A stretch of DNA of 64,000 bases from Solirubrobacter soli DSM 22325 (lineage in GTDB: Bacteria; Actinomycetota; Thermoleophilia; Solirubrobacterales; Solirubrobacteraceae). The translations under genes were made by a program, and so were the position numbers. The stretch is from positions 175,037 to 239,036 of the forward strand of contig NZ_AUIK01000023.1 in the NCBI RefSeq assembly GCF_000423665.1. Direction: 5' to 3'. Below, one piece after another: positions 20,758 to 28,222 of this stretch. Below the pieces are notes generated by a model. The model saw only the letters and a list, made by a program, of their open reading frames with translations, was not told where the DNA came from and did no database searches. Within the stretch, counting starts at the first letter, position 1. Each line of letters begins with the position of its first letter.

Positions 20758-20976
20758 TTATGCGGCCGGTGCCGGCTTTGGCAGCGAGAACGGCGCGTCG
20801 GCGGCGGCGCGGTTCTCGTCGCGCACCGCGTGCCAGATCTCCTCGCGGTAGATCGGCGTGGAACGCGGGGCCTCGATGCCGACGCGGACGGTGTTGCCGA
20901 CGATCTCCTTGATGTGGACGACGATGTCGTCCCCCACCATGATCTTCTCGCCGGCTCGGCGGGTGATGAGCAGCAT
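20758..20976 (-). CDS. csrA: Carbon storage/flagellin translation regulator CsrA
   Basis: 72-residue RNA-binding protein starting MLLITRRAGEKIMVGDDI, the family hallmark, with the conserved RVGIEAPRSTPIYREEI that forms the RNA-binding and FliW-contact surface. CsrA dimers bind GGA in RNA hairpin loops and block the Shine-Dalgarno site, in Gram-positives mainly of the flagellin mRNA. A strong AAGGAGG precedes ATG 20976. Adjacent to its antagonist fliW, 29 nt away, at the end of the flgF operon. Candidate targets with GGA hairpins are present before flgB and fliC in this window. Confidence 0.97.
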   Translation of the reverse strand: MLLITRRAGEKIMVGDDIVVHIKEIVGNTVRVGIEAPRSTPIYREEIWHAVRDENRAAADAPFSLPKPAPAA

Positions 20977-21005
20977 GGTTCCTCCTTGGATTCAGCTGCG
21001 AGGGA

Positions 21006-21440
21006 TTAGGCGGCGGCCGCGACGGCCGGGAACAGCGGGGCGCGGACGGGGGCGTCCGCGGACTCATTGATCACCTGATGGCCCTGCCCGTCGGCGACGA
21101 GGATCGGCGCGCGCAGGTTGGCGTAGAAGTCGGAGAGCTCCGCGCCGGCGCGGACCGTCACGAAGACCGTGACGTCGGCCGCGTCGGCCGTGATCGGCTC
21201 TGCGGCCTCGTCGGACAGGTCGACCGCGTAGTCGCTGAAGAAGTGCCACGGGTTCGTGACCGGCAGCGCGAGCGTCGGGTCGTCGATCGAGTGCAGCCAG
21301 CTGAAGGCGCTGTCGTCGGTGGCGACGATCGCGTACCGGCTGCCGCCGAGCCCGATCAGGCCGGCCGGGAACTCGATGACGTCCTCGGCCGCGATCTCGA
21401 TCGTGCCGAAGCGCGAGGACTCGATGGTGAGGGTGGACAT
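21006..21440 (-). CDS. fliW: Flagellar assembly factor FliW
   Basis: 144 residues; typical N-terminus (SRFGTIEIAAEDVIEFPAGLIG) and the NPWHFFSDY block. FliW binds CsrA and relieves repression until flagellin accumulates and titrates FliW away (partner switch established in Bacillus subtilis). The C-terminus ends in an Ala-rich tail. It lies between flgL and csrA, the order seen in B. subtilis and many Actinobacteria. Confidence 0.96.
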   Translation of the reverse strand: MSTLTIESSRFGTIEIAAEDVIEFPAGLIGLGGSRYAIVATDDSAFSWLHSIDDPTLALPVTNPWHFFSDYAVDLSDEAAEPITADAADVTVFVTVRAGAELSDFYANLRAPILVADGQGHQVINESADAPVRAPLFPAVAAAA

Positions 21441-21485
21441 GCTGGGAGGGATCTCCTGGAGGGAACGGATATGCGCTCTATCGGC

Positions 21486-22409
21486 TCAGCGGAGGAAATC
21501 CATGAGCGACGACTGCACGATGTTCGCGCCGGCACGCAGCGCGGCCTGGTAGGCGGCGCTCTGCGAGTTGAAGTCGATCATCGTCTTGGCGATGTCGGCG
21601 TCCTCGGTGTTCGAGAGCTGATTCGTCAGCGCGCCCGTGATCTGGTCGATGCGCGTCTGGGCCGCCTCGAGCCGGTTGGTCTGGGCGCCGTTGCGCGCGC
21701 GGACCTCGAGCAGGCCGTCGAGCCGGCCCTTGAGCGCGGCCATGTCACCGCCGCGCAGCGCCACGCCGTCGTTGGCCTTGAGGTGGTCGGAGATGTCGCG
21801 CAGCGCGTTGAGCAGCTTGCCGTCGGTCGGGTTGGTGCGACCCTCGCCGAGGATCTCGACGGCGACGGAGTTGATCGTCATCGTCACGCCCGGTCCGATC
21901 TCGCGCACGATGCCGGGGACCGCGGGGTCCAGGCCGCCCAGGTTGCCCTGGTACGTGTCGTCCGTGCCGAGCAGGTACGGCGGCGTCGAAGTGGCCGTGC
22001 CGGACATGATGTATTTGTCGCCGTAGGAGGCGTTCGCCGTCTCCTTGATGCCTTCGATGATCTGGTCGATCTCGGAGGCGATCGCGGTGCGCGAGGTCGC
22101 GTCGGCGGTGTCCGTGGCGCCCTGGACGAGCAGGTCGTGCGCGCGGTTGACGTACTGGGTGATGGCGTCGAGCGAGGACTCGGTGGAGTCCATCCAGCCC
22201 TGGGCGTCCTGGATGTTGCGGATGTACTGCTCGTTCGCACCGATGTTCGACCGCAGGCCCATCGCCTGGGCGGCCTTGAACGGATCGTCGGACGGCCGCG
22301 TGATCTCCTTCTGGGAGGCGGCCTTGGCCTGGGTCTTGGCGAGGTTGCTCTGCAGCGTGTTGAGGTCCGCGAGAACGTTGCGCTGGACCATGGAGGTGGT
22401 GATGCGCAT
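21486..22409 (-). CDS. flgL: Hook-filament junction protein FlgL (HAP3)
   Basis: 307 residues. Flagellin-like N-terminus (MRITTSMVQRNVLADLNTLQ) and C-terminal helix (DIAKTMIDFNSQSAAYQAAL) that pack as in flagellin; the middle is a short variable region. It joins the hook to the filament, is exported through the flagellar type III system, and is probably chaperoned by the FlgN encoded two genes upstream. Start ATG 22409 is 4 nt after the flgK stop. Confidence 0.95.
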   Translation of the reverse strand: MRITTSMVQRNVLADLNTLQSNLAKTQAKAASQKEITRPSDDPFKAAQAMGLRSNIGANEQYIRNIQDAQGWMDSTESSLDAITQYVNRAHDLLVQGATDTADATSRTAIASEIDQIIEGIKETANASYGDKYIMSGTATSTPPYLLGTDDTYQGNLGGLDPAVPGIVREIGPGVTMTINSVAVEILGEGRTNPTDGKLLNALRDISDHLKANDGVALRGGDMAALKGRLDGLLEVRARNGAQTNRLEAAQTRIDQITGALTNQLSNTEDADIAKTMIDFNSQSAAYQAALRAGANIVQSSLMDFLR

Positions 22410-22413
22410 GGGG

Positions 22414-23757
22414 TTACAGCCCGACCCTTCCGGTACGGTTGATCAGGACGTCCAGCATCTCGTCCATCGTCGACATGGCTCGTGCGGAGGCCTGGTAGGC
22501 ACGCTGGAAGCGCACGAGGTTGGACATCTCCTCGTCCATCGAGACGCCCGACACGCTGGTGCGGCGGTCCTCGACGGAGTCGGTCAGCACCTGGGCGTTG
22601 GCCTGCATGCGCTGCGCCTCATTGAGGTCACCGCCGACCTTCGCGACGAACGCCTTGTAGACGCCGTCGATCGCCGGGTTGCCGCGCAGCTGCGAGACCG
22701 CCAGCGCCAGGTCGTTGGAGCCGGTGGCGCCGGAGCCTGAGGTGATGCTCGCCGGAGCGGCCTGGATCGGGGCCGACACGGCGATCGTGGCGCCCGAGGG
22801 GACGCCGGAGGTGAAGAAGGCGCCGCCGTACGCGTTGTTGACCGCGCTGGCGAGCGAGTCGGTGAAGCTGTCGAGCGACGTGAGGTACCCGTCGATCGTG
22901 CCGCCGGTCTGGCCGATGGCGAGCAGGCCGCCCATCTGGCCGCCGGGCGACCAGGAGGTCGGCGGGCCGACCCAGTCGGCGGTCTGGTCGGTCACGATCG
23001 GGTACTTGGTGCCGGTCGAGCCGTCCACGAAGGAGACGTTGGTCGAGCCGCCCTGGAGGTTGTCGACCGAGACCTGGCCGTACTGCGAGAGCTGATCGAT
23101 CAGCAGGTCGCGACGGTCCATCAGGTCGTTCGGGCTGTCGCCGTTGGAGATGAACGACGCGATCTTCTGGTTGAGCCCGGCGAGCTCGGTCGCGATCTTG
23201 GTGACCTGGCCGCCGTTGCCGGCGATGTCGTTGTACTGGCCGACCGCAGCGTCCTGGGCGGCGACCATCTGCGAGCGCACGGAATGGATCGAGTCCGTCA
23301 GCGCGCCGGCCTGCTGGACGAGCGCCTGCTTGGCCGCCTGATCGTCCGGGGCCTTCGCGAGGTCCGACCACGACTGCCAGAACTTCGACAGCTGCGCGTT
23401 GATGCCGGTGTCGGACGGCTCGTTGAGCGAGAGCTCGGCGGAGTCCAGGCCCTCGGCGCGCGACTTCCAGTCGTTGAGGTTCGTGTTCTGGGCGCGGTAC
23501 TGCGCGTCCAGGAAGTTGTCGCGGACGCGGCGGAAGCCCTGGACGTCGACGCCGGAGCCGAGGTGCGCGCCGGTCATGTTGCCGGCGCCGGAGACCTGGA
23601 TCTGCTGGGCGAGCGACGCTGACAGGAGCGCTTCCTGGCGTGAATAACCGGCCGTCGACGCGTTCGCGATGTTGTGACCGGTGGTGTCGAGCATTCGCTG
23701 CTGCGCGATCAAGCCGCGCAGCGACGTCTGCATTCCGTAGAAGGAGGAGATGGGCAT
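22414..23757 (-). CDS. flgK: Hook-filament junction protein FlgK (HAP1)
   Basis: 447 residues. Starts with the rod/hook-type motif LRGLIAQQRMLDTTGHNIANASTAGYSRQEA and ends in the C-terminal block EEMSNLVRFQRAYQASARAMSTMDEMLD. It connects the hook to FlgL. At the shorter end of the family, so the exposed domains are reduced. Co-directional and tightly spaced with flgN and flgL. Confidence 0.96.
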   Translation of the reverse strand: MPISSFYGMQTSLRGLIAQQRMLDTTGHNIANASTAGYSRQEALLSASLAQQIQVSGAGNMTGAHLGSGVDVQGFRRVRDNFLDAQYRAQNTNLNDWKSRAEGLDSAELSLNEPSDTGINAQLSKFWQSWSDLAKAPDDQAAKQALVQQAGALTDSIHSVRSQMVAAQDAAVGQYNDIAGNGGQVTKIATELAGLNQKIASFISNGDSPNDLMDRRDLLIDQLSQYGQVSVDNLQGGSTNVSFVDGSTGTKYPIVTDQTADWVGPPTSWSPGGQMGGLLAIGQTGGTIDGYLTSLDSFTDSLASAVNNAYGGAFFTSGVPSGATIAVSAPIQAAPASITSGSGATGSNDLALAVSQLRGNPAIDGVYKAFVAKVGGDLNEAQRMQANAQVLTDSVEDRRTSVSGVSMDEEMSNLVRFQRAYQASARAMSTMDEMLDVLINRTGRVGL

Positions 23758-23769
23758 CGTGGAGGGGGC

Positions 23770-24282
23770 CTATGCCTGAAGGTCGAGCGCGCGGTACACG
23801 GACGGCGCGGAGGGGGCGGGTGCGGTGCTGCTGGCGCCGGGGCGGTTGTAACCGGCCTCCGGCTCCTGGCCGATCAGCCGCGTCAGGTGCGACAGGAACG
23901 TGAGCTCCTGACGCATCAGCGCGCGGTTGATGCCGTGCTCGCGAGCGATCTCGGACAGCAGTCCGCGGAGCTCGGCGGAGCGCTCCATGGCGGCCTTGGC
24001 GGCGCCAGGAGTGACGAGCGCACACAGCCGCTCGAGGGTGACGGTCGTGGGGGCGATCCCGAGGGCCGCGCCGGCGCGCTGGAGGAGCTTGGCGCGCTCC
24101 TGCTCGAGCGTGCCGCGGCGGACCATCTCCGACTGGATGTCGGCGAGGCGCGCGAGCACCGCGTCGGTGTCGCGCTCGCGGATCGCGGCGCCTTGGGCGA
24201 GGACCAGCTTGAGGAGGTGACGTGCGGAGTTGATCTGCGAGTCCAGGTGGACCAGCAGCTCGGCCTCGAGGACCGTGCTCAT
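23770..24282 (-). CDS. flgN: FlgN-type export chaperone
   Basis: 170 residues, mainly helical, with the FlgN-family pattern: an N-terminal HLLKLVLAQGAAIRERDTDAV, a central EMVRRGTLEQERAKLL, and a helix ending NRALMRQELTFLSHLTRLI. FlgN chaperones FlgK and FlgL to the export gate. The C-terminal 35 residues are Pro/Ala/Ser-rich. Its start overlaps the rod-protein gene by 4 nt, and it sits just before flgK as in most genomes. Sequence conservation in this family is low; position supports the name. Confidence 0.85.
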   Translation of the reverse strand: MSTVLEAELLVHLDSQINSARHLLKLVLAQGAAIRERDTDAVLARLADIQSEMVRRGTLEQERAKLLQRAGAALGIAPTTVTLERLCALVTPGAAKAAMERSAELRGLLSEIAREHGINRALMRQELTFLSHLTRLIGQEPEAGYNRPGASSTAPAPSAPSVYRALDLQA

Positions 24283-24533
24283 GACTGCATCTCCTTGTAC
24301 AGCTGGCGGGCGAGGCCCAGCCCTTGTCCACCGACCAGCGCGGTCGAAAGCGTGTCCTGCATCGTCGAGGCGTACGGGCCCTGGGACAGCTCGGAGTCCT
24401 TGGGGACCATCTCCTTGACCAGCTCGCCGACGAGCATCTGCTCGAAGGCCAGCGCTGACTTGTAGTTCTTCTGCGCCTCCGGGCCCGCCGAGCGGACGTC
24501 GGCCGGCAGCGAGAAGTTCGAGATCGCGTCCAT
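24279..24533 (-). CDS. FlgJ-like rod-binding protein (no muramidase domain)
   Basis: 84 residues matching only the N-terminal rod-binding domain of FlgJ: KSALAFEQMLVGELVKEM, then LVGGQGLGLARQLYKEM. In Gram-negatives this domain is fused to a peptidoglycan hydrolase. Here the hydrolase is missing, and a separate lytic transglycosylase is found at 47917. It likely caps the growing rod. Overlaps flgN by 4 nt and touches flgG. Confidence 0.87.
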   Translation of the reverse strand: MDAISNFSLPADVRSAGPEAQKNYKSALAFEQMLVGELVKEMVPKDSELSQGPYASTMQDTLSTALVGGQGLGLARQLYKEMQS

Positions 24534-25273
24534 CAGCGCTTGACCCCGTTCGCGATCTCCATCATCTGATCGGCGGTCTGGATCGCCTTGGAGGTCAGCT
24601 GGTAGGTGCGCTGCGCCTCGATCATGTCGGTCATCGCGGTCGAGATGTCCGTGTTGGAGGCCTCGAGCGTGCCCTGCTTGAGCGTGGTCGCCGCGGGGGC
24701 GGCGACGGCGTTGCCCGAGCGCGCGGTGGTGACGAAGGCGTTGTCCCCGACCGACTGGAGGTTCTGCGGCGAGCGGACCGAGACGAGCGCGATCTTGCCG
24801 ACGGCCTGGCCCGCGGCGGTCACGGTGCCGTCCTGCGTGATCGAGATCTGGCTCGGCTGGATGTTGTTCGGGATCTTGATCTGCGGCTGGATGAAGCCGC
24901 CGAAGCTGGTCACGAGCCGGCCCTGACCGTCGAGGTGCAGGTTGCCGTCGCGCGTCAGGCCGTCGCGGCCGTCGGCGAGCTTGACCCGCATGAAGCCTTC
25001 GCCCTCGATCCCGACGTTGAGCGGATCGCCGGTGTTCTGGAGATTGCCCTGCTCGAAGTAGCGGCCGTTCTGGACGATCCGCGAGCCCGTGCCGAGCTGC
25101 GCGTTGTCCGACGTGGTCGGCCGTCCGCCGCGCTCGTACAGGAGGTCCGCGAACCCGACCCGCTGGCGCTTGTAGCCGGTCGTGTTCGCATTCGCCAGAT
25201 CGTTGGAGACGGCATCCAGCTTCTGCTGCTGCGCCAGCATGCCTGCGGCGGCGGTTCGAAGTCCTTCGAGCAT
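24533..25273 (-). CDS. flgG: Flagellar distal rod protein FlgG
   Basis: 246 residues with the rod/hook N-terminus (LRTAAAGMLAQQQKLDAVSNDLANANTTGYKR), a central GEGFMRV, and the C-terminal SNTDISTAMTDMIEAQRTYQLTSKAIQTADQMM block. It forms the distal rod through the peptidoglycan. Paired with a second FlgF/G-type protein upstream, as flhO-flhP in B. subtilis. The two rod genes are 45 nt apart. Confidence 0.94.
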   Translation of the reverse strand: MLEGLRTAAAGMLAQQQKLDAVSNDLANANTTGYKRQRVGFADLLYERGGRPTTSDNAQLGTGSRIVQNGRYFEQGNLQNTGDPLNVGIEGEGFMRVKLADGRDGLTRDGNLHLDGQGRLVTSFGGFIQPQIKIPNNIQPSQISITQDGTVTAAGQAVGKIALVSVRSPQNLQSVGDNAFVTTARSGNAVAAPAATTLKQGTLEASNTDISTAMTDMIEAQRTYQLTSKAIQTADQMMEIANGVKR

Positions 25274-25318
25274 TGGTTATCTAGTCGGCGGAGGGGAGGG
25301 AGGGCTTTAGGGACGGTG

Positions 25319-26017
25319 CTACGCGGAGAGGGAGCCGACGGAGGACGCGGCCTTGCCGAGCGTCTCGTCGATCGTGTGGATGACCTTCTGGCCGGCCTCG
25401 TAGGCCCGCATCGACTCGATCATGTCCACCATGGACTGATTGGCATCGGCGCCGGAGCCCTCGAGGGCACCCGCGCGCACCGCGCCCGCGACCTGGCCGG
25501 CCACGGCGCCCGGCGTGCCGGTGATGTAGTTGTAGCCGGCCTTCTCCGGGTTGGTGAGCAGGACGACGTTGAGGTTGCGGGGATCGACCTTGCCGTCGGC
25601 GCCGATCTTGACCGGCTGGTTGTTGCGGCCGAGGACCGGGTCGCCCATCGAGGTCACGAGGCGGCCCTGCTCGTCGGACTGGAACTCGCCGTTGCGCGTG
25701 TAGCGGACGCCGCCGGCGGTCTGGACGGCGAAGAAGCCGTCGCCGTTGATGGCCATGTCGAGCGGCTCGCCGGTGTCCTTGAGCGCGCCCGGGGTCCAGT
25801 CGGTCACGGTGTTGGTGACCTGGACGCCGGTGCTCTGGGAGCCGACGCTCGCGCCGGTGACGGAGTTGGTGAGGAGCAGCTTCCCGAACGACTGCTGCGT
25901 CGTGCGCTCGGCCTTGTAGCCCGACGTCGACGAGTTGGACAGGTCGTTGGCGATCTGGTCCTGGCGCAGCTGCTCGGCGAGCATGCCGGAGGCTGCGAGA
26001 TAAAGGCCTCGATCCAT
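25319..26017 (-). CDS. flgF: Flagellar rod protein FlgF/FlgG family
   Basis: 232 residues from ATG 26017, where the family consensus DRGLYLAASGML starts. An in-frame ATG four codons upstream (26029) would lie within the -10 box of the predicted promoter. It has GYKAERTTQQ, NGDGFFAVQ and the C-terminal NQSMVDMIESMRAYEAGQKVIHTIDETL. First gene of the minus-strand operon to csrA. Assignment as FlgF rather than a second FlgG rests on gene order. Confidence 0.9.
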   Translation of the reverse strand: MDRGLYLAASGMLAEQLRQDQIANDLSNSSTSGYKAERTTQQSFGKLLLTNSVTGASVGSQSTGVQVTNTVTDWTPGALKDTGEPLDMAINGDGFFAVQTAGGVRYTRNGEFQSDEQGRLVTSMGDPVLGRNNQPVKIGADGKVDPRNLNVVLLTNPEKAGYNYITGTPGAVAGQVAGAVRAGALEGSGADANQSMVDMIESMRAYEAGQKVIHTIDETLGKAASSVGSLSA

Positions 26018-26025
26018 TGTCCACC

Positions 26026-26053
26026 CCATCGGCCCTTCGCTTGAGATCCTTGA
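26026..26053 (-). promoter_or_regulatory. FliA/sigma-28-type promoter for flgF operon
   Basis: On the minus strand: TCAA (26053-26050), 16-nt spacer, GCCGATGG (26033-26026). The pattern recurs before other flagellar genes in this window. The -10 ends 8 nt before the flgF ATG, so the predicted mRNA would have almost no leader. The -35 box reaches to within 5 nt of the divergent gene at 26058. Confidence 0.65.
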
Positions 26054-26057
26054 GGTC

Positions 26058-26639
26058 ATGGATCCGATTGCCGTGACCGCCGCGCTGCTGCGCAACCAGC
26101 TGCCCGACGTCACGATCCGCGAGGGCGCGAGCGTGATGGCGCGAGTGGCGTCCAAGGGCGAGGGCCACGCCGTGATCGTGATCGCGGGCATCCCCGTGAC
26201 GGCGCAGCTGCCGCCGGAGGTCGAGGCCGGCGCGACGCTGCGGCTGAAGGTCGCCGAGGTCACACCGGAGCGCGTGACCCTGCGGATCGCTCCGGATCAG
26301 GCATCCCCCAACCAGGTGATCGGCACTTTCACTCCAAGCGCGCAATCGGTAGAAGCCAGGGTGCAGGTCGAGGAACGACCGGCGCGCCGTCGAGGGGCAG
26401 ACGGCGAGCCGGCGGACATCGTCTCCTTGGCCTTCACCTCGCCGGTACTGGGTCGTCTCGACCTGCGACTGGAGCTGCGCGGAGAGCGTTTGCTCACCGA
26501 GATCACGACCCCGGCAGGTCGTCCGAACGCGATCGCGAACGAGGGCGCTGAGCGTTTACGCGCCAACTTGGAAGCGAAGGGTTTGGAGGCCACGGTGAAG
26601 GTGCGCCCGCGTCACGAGCCGCTCGACCTCTATGCCTGA
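26058..26639 (+). CDS. Putative FliK-like (YlqG-type) flagellar protein
   Basis: 193 residues, divergent from flgF. The C-terminal part (about 115-190: SPVLGRLDLRLELRGERL, then AERLRANLEAKGLEATVKV) resembles the C-terminal hook-length-control domain of FliK. The N-terminal half is beta-rich and unfamiliar. Followed with an 8-nt overlap by a free-standing FlhB C-terminal domain, the same pair as ylqG-ylqH in B. subtilis. A canonical FliK is encoded at 48556, so this is a second, shorter copy. Family by eye only. Confidence 0.55.
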   Translation: MDPIAVTAALLRNQLPDVTIREGASVMARVASKGEGHAVIVIAGIPVTAQLPPEVEAGATLRLKVAEVTPERVTLRIAPDQASPNQVIGTFTPSAQSVEARVQVEERPARRRGADGEPADIVSLAFTSPVLGRLDLRLELRGERLLTEITTPAGRPNAIANEGAERLRANLEAKGLEATVKVRPRHEPLDLYA

Positions 26640-26901
26640 TCCGAACGTCACCGCGGCGCTGAAGTACACCGGCGACGGCGCGCCGCAGGTCGTCGCCGCC
26701 GGGAAGGGGCATCTGGCCGCATCGATACTCGAGCGCGCACGTGAGGCCGGAGTCCCGGTGCACCGGGATCCGGAGCTGGCTTCGGCGCTCGCCCAGCTGT
26801 CGCTCGGGCAGGAGGTGCCGGAGGCGATGTGGACCGCCGTGGCCGAGGTTCTGGCGTGGGCGTACGGCCTGTCTGGAAAGGGACCTACCCCAAATCGGTG
26901 A
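26632..26901 (+). CDS. Free-standing FlhB C-terminal domain protein (FhlX/YlqH type)
   Basis: 89 residues matching the cytoplasmic FlhB/EscU substrate-switch domain after the autocleavage site: AALKYTGDGAPQVVAAGKGH, then VPVHRDPELASAL. There are no membrane helices and no NPTH cleavage motif. Full-length FlhB is encoded at 57482. Stand-alone versions can partly replace the FlhB C-terminus in some bacteria (family knowledge). It ends 78 nt before fliA. Confidence 0.85.
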   Translation: MPDPNVTAALKYTGDGAPQVVAAGKGHLAASILERAREAGVPVHRDPELASALAQLSLGQEVPEAMWTAVAEVLAWAYGLSGKGPTPNR

Positions 26902-26929
26902 TGAAGGTTGTGGGGTCTGAGCCCGATAC
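26902..26929 (+). promoter_or_regulatory. Weak FliA-type promoter before fliA
   Basis: TGAA (26902-26905), 16-nt spacer, CCCGATAC (26922-26929). One mismatch from the GCCGATAC seen at fliO. It would start at about 26937, giving a 43-nt leader with TAGGAGC as ribosome-binding site, and would make fliA autoregulatory. Weaker than the other members. Confidence 0.4.
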
Positions 26930-26979
26930 AGCCTTCGTCCGTTTGATCGTCCCGCCCCTCTAGGAGCGCAGTTCCAGCA

Positions 26980-27798
26980 ATGAAGCCCACTTCGTCATCT
27001 GGCAGCCGCCGCCGCGTTTCCGCGGAGGATGCCCTCGCGCTGTGGCGTGAGTACAAGGCCACGGGTGATCTTCAGGTGCGCAATCGCCTGGTGATGACCT
27101 ACGCGCCCTTGGTCAAGTACATCGTGTTCAAGAAGGTCCGCGAGCTGCCGGCGCGTTGTGAGGTCGAAGACTTCATCTCCTGTGGCCTCGAGGCGCTGAT
27201 CGCCTCGATCGATCGCTACGACCCGGACAAGGGCGCGACGCTCGAGCAGTTCGCCTGGACCCGGATCCACGGCGCCGTCCTCGACGAGCTCCGCCGCCAG
27301 GACTGGGCCCCGCGCTCGCTGCGCCGGTGGGAGCGCGACATCGCCAAGGCGCGTGACCAGTTCACGACCATCCACGGCCGCCGCCCGGTGCGCGAGGAGC
27401 TCGCCGCCGCGCTCTCGATCTCGGTCGAGGAGCTGCGCAAGCGCGAGGACGACATCGCCGTCTCCGACGTCACGTCTCTCAACACGCTCGTGATCTCCGA
27501 CGACGAGACGACCGTCGAGCGCATCGACACCCTCGCCGACGGCGACACCCGCCTCGACCCGGAGCACCAGGCCGCCAACGCCGAGGCCAAGGCCAAGTTC
27601 CGCCGCGCGTTCGACACGCTTCCGCAGCGTGAGCGCGAGGTCGCGGTCCTCCTCTACGTCAAGAACCTGACCCTGCGCGAGATCGGCGAGGTGATGGGTG
27701 TCTCCGAGAGCCGCATCTGCCAGATCCACTCGCAGCTCAAGCGCACGCTCAAGCAGCAGCTGTCAGACGACGCGGTGCTCTTCTCAGCCGTCGGCTGA
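26980..27798 (+). CDS. fliA: Flagellar sigma factor FliA (sigma-28/WhiG type)
   Basis: 272 residues. Region 2 (LVMTYAPLVKYIVFKKV, then CEVEDFISCGLEALIASIDRYDPDKGATLEQFAWTRIHGAVLDELR), region 3 and region 4 (LPQREREVAVLLYVKNLTLREIGEVMGVSESRICQIHSQL) are all present, as in FliA, SigD and WhiG. It directs RNA polymerase to TAAA/GCCGATAA promoters. ATG 26980 is preceded by AGGAGC at 12 nt. No anti-sigma FlgM gene is seen in the window. It lies next to the class-III-type flaG-fliD-fliS-fliT group that it probably controls. Confidence 0.96.
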   Translation: MKPTSSSGSRRRVSAEDALALWREYKATGDLQVRNRLVMTYAPLVKYIVFKKVRELPARCEVEDFISCGLEALIASIDRYDPDKGATLEQFAWTRIHGAVLDELRRQDWAPRSLRRWERDIAKARDQFTTIHGRRPVREELAAALSISVEELRKREDDIAVSDVTSLNTLVISDDETTVERIDTLADGDTRLDPEHQAANAEAKAKFRRAFDTLPQREREVAVLLYVKNLTLREIGEVMGVSESRICQIHSQLKRTLKQQLSDDAVLFSAVG

Positions 27799-27806
27799 GA
27801 GACCAC

Positions 27807-27833
27807 TCAAGGTCAAGCGACGAACGCCGACAA
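27807..27833 (+). promoter_or_regulatory. FliA-type promoter for flaG-fliD-fliS-fliT
   Basis: TCAA (27807-27810), 15-nt spacer, GCCGACAA (27826-27833), 11 nt before the flaG ATG. The -10 has C for T at one position. Placed in the short gap after fliA, it would uncouple the filament-cap operon from fliA transcription. Confidence 0.55.
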
Positions 27834-27844
27834 CTCAGATTGAG

Positions 27845-28210
27845 ATGCAAATCGGTCGCTTCACCCCATCCCCGTACGAGCAGGTCGCCCCAACTGCGAC
27901 GTCCTCGGCCGGCAAGGTTGCGCCGGTCATCGCGCCTGAAGCGGTGAAGCCGGCAGCGACCGATGTCGACCACTCCAAGGACACGATCCTCGGCGACGTG
28001 CCGCCCGCCCCGACGGCTGAGGCGCGCGAGATGGTGGACAAGGCCGCGGAGCGCGTGCAAGAGCTGCACAAGCAGAACCGTGAACTCCACTTCTCGCGCG
28101 ACGAGACGTCGAACCGCGTGGTCATCGAGGTCCGCGACCTCGACGGCAACGTGATCAAGACCATCCCGCCCGCGAAGGCGCTGGACATCCTGTCCGGCGC
28201 AGAGCTCTAA
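27845..28210 (+). CDS. flaG: FlaG family flagellar protein
   Basis: 121 residues. The C-terminal 60 residues carry the FlaG pattern: VQELHKQNRELHFSRDETSNRVVIEVRDLDGNVIKTIPPAKALDI. The N-terminal half is disordered, Ala/Pro-rich. FlaG affects filament length in several bacteria by an unknown mechanism. ATG 27845 is chosen because the open frame further upstream overlaps fliA. It precedes fliD by 12 nt, the usual order. Confidence 0.88.
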   Translation: MQIGRFTPSPYEQVAPTATSSAGKVAPVIAPEAVKPAATDVDHSKDTILGDVPPAPTAEAREMVDKAAERVQELHKQNRELHFSRDETSNRVVIEVRDLDGNVIKTIPPAKALDILSGAEL

Positions 28211-28222
28211 GGAGACCGCATC

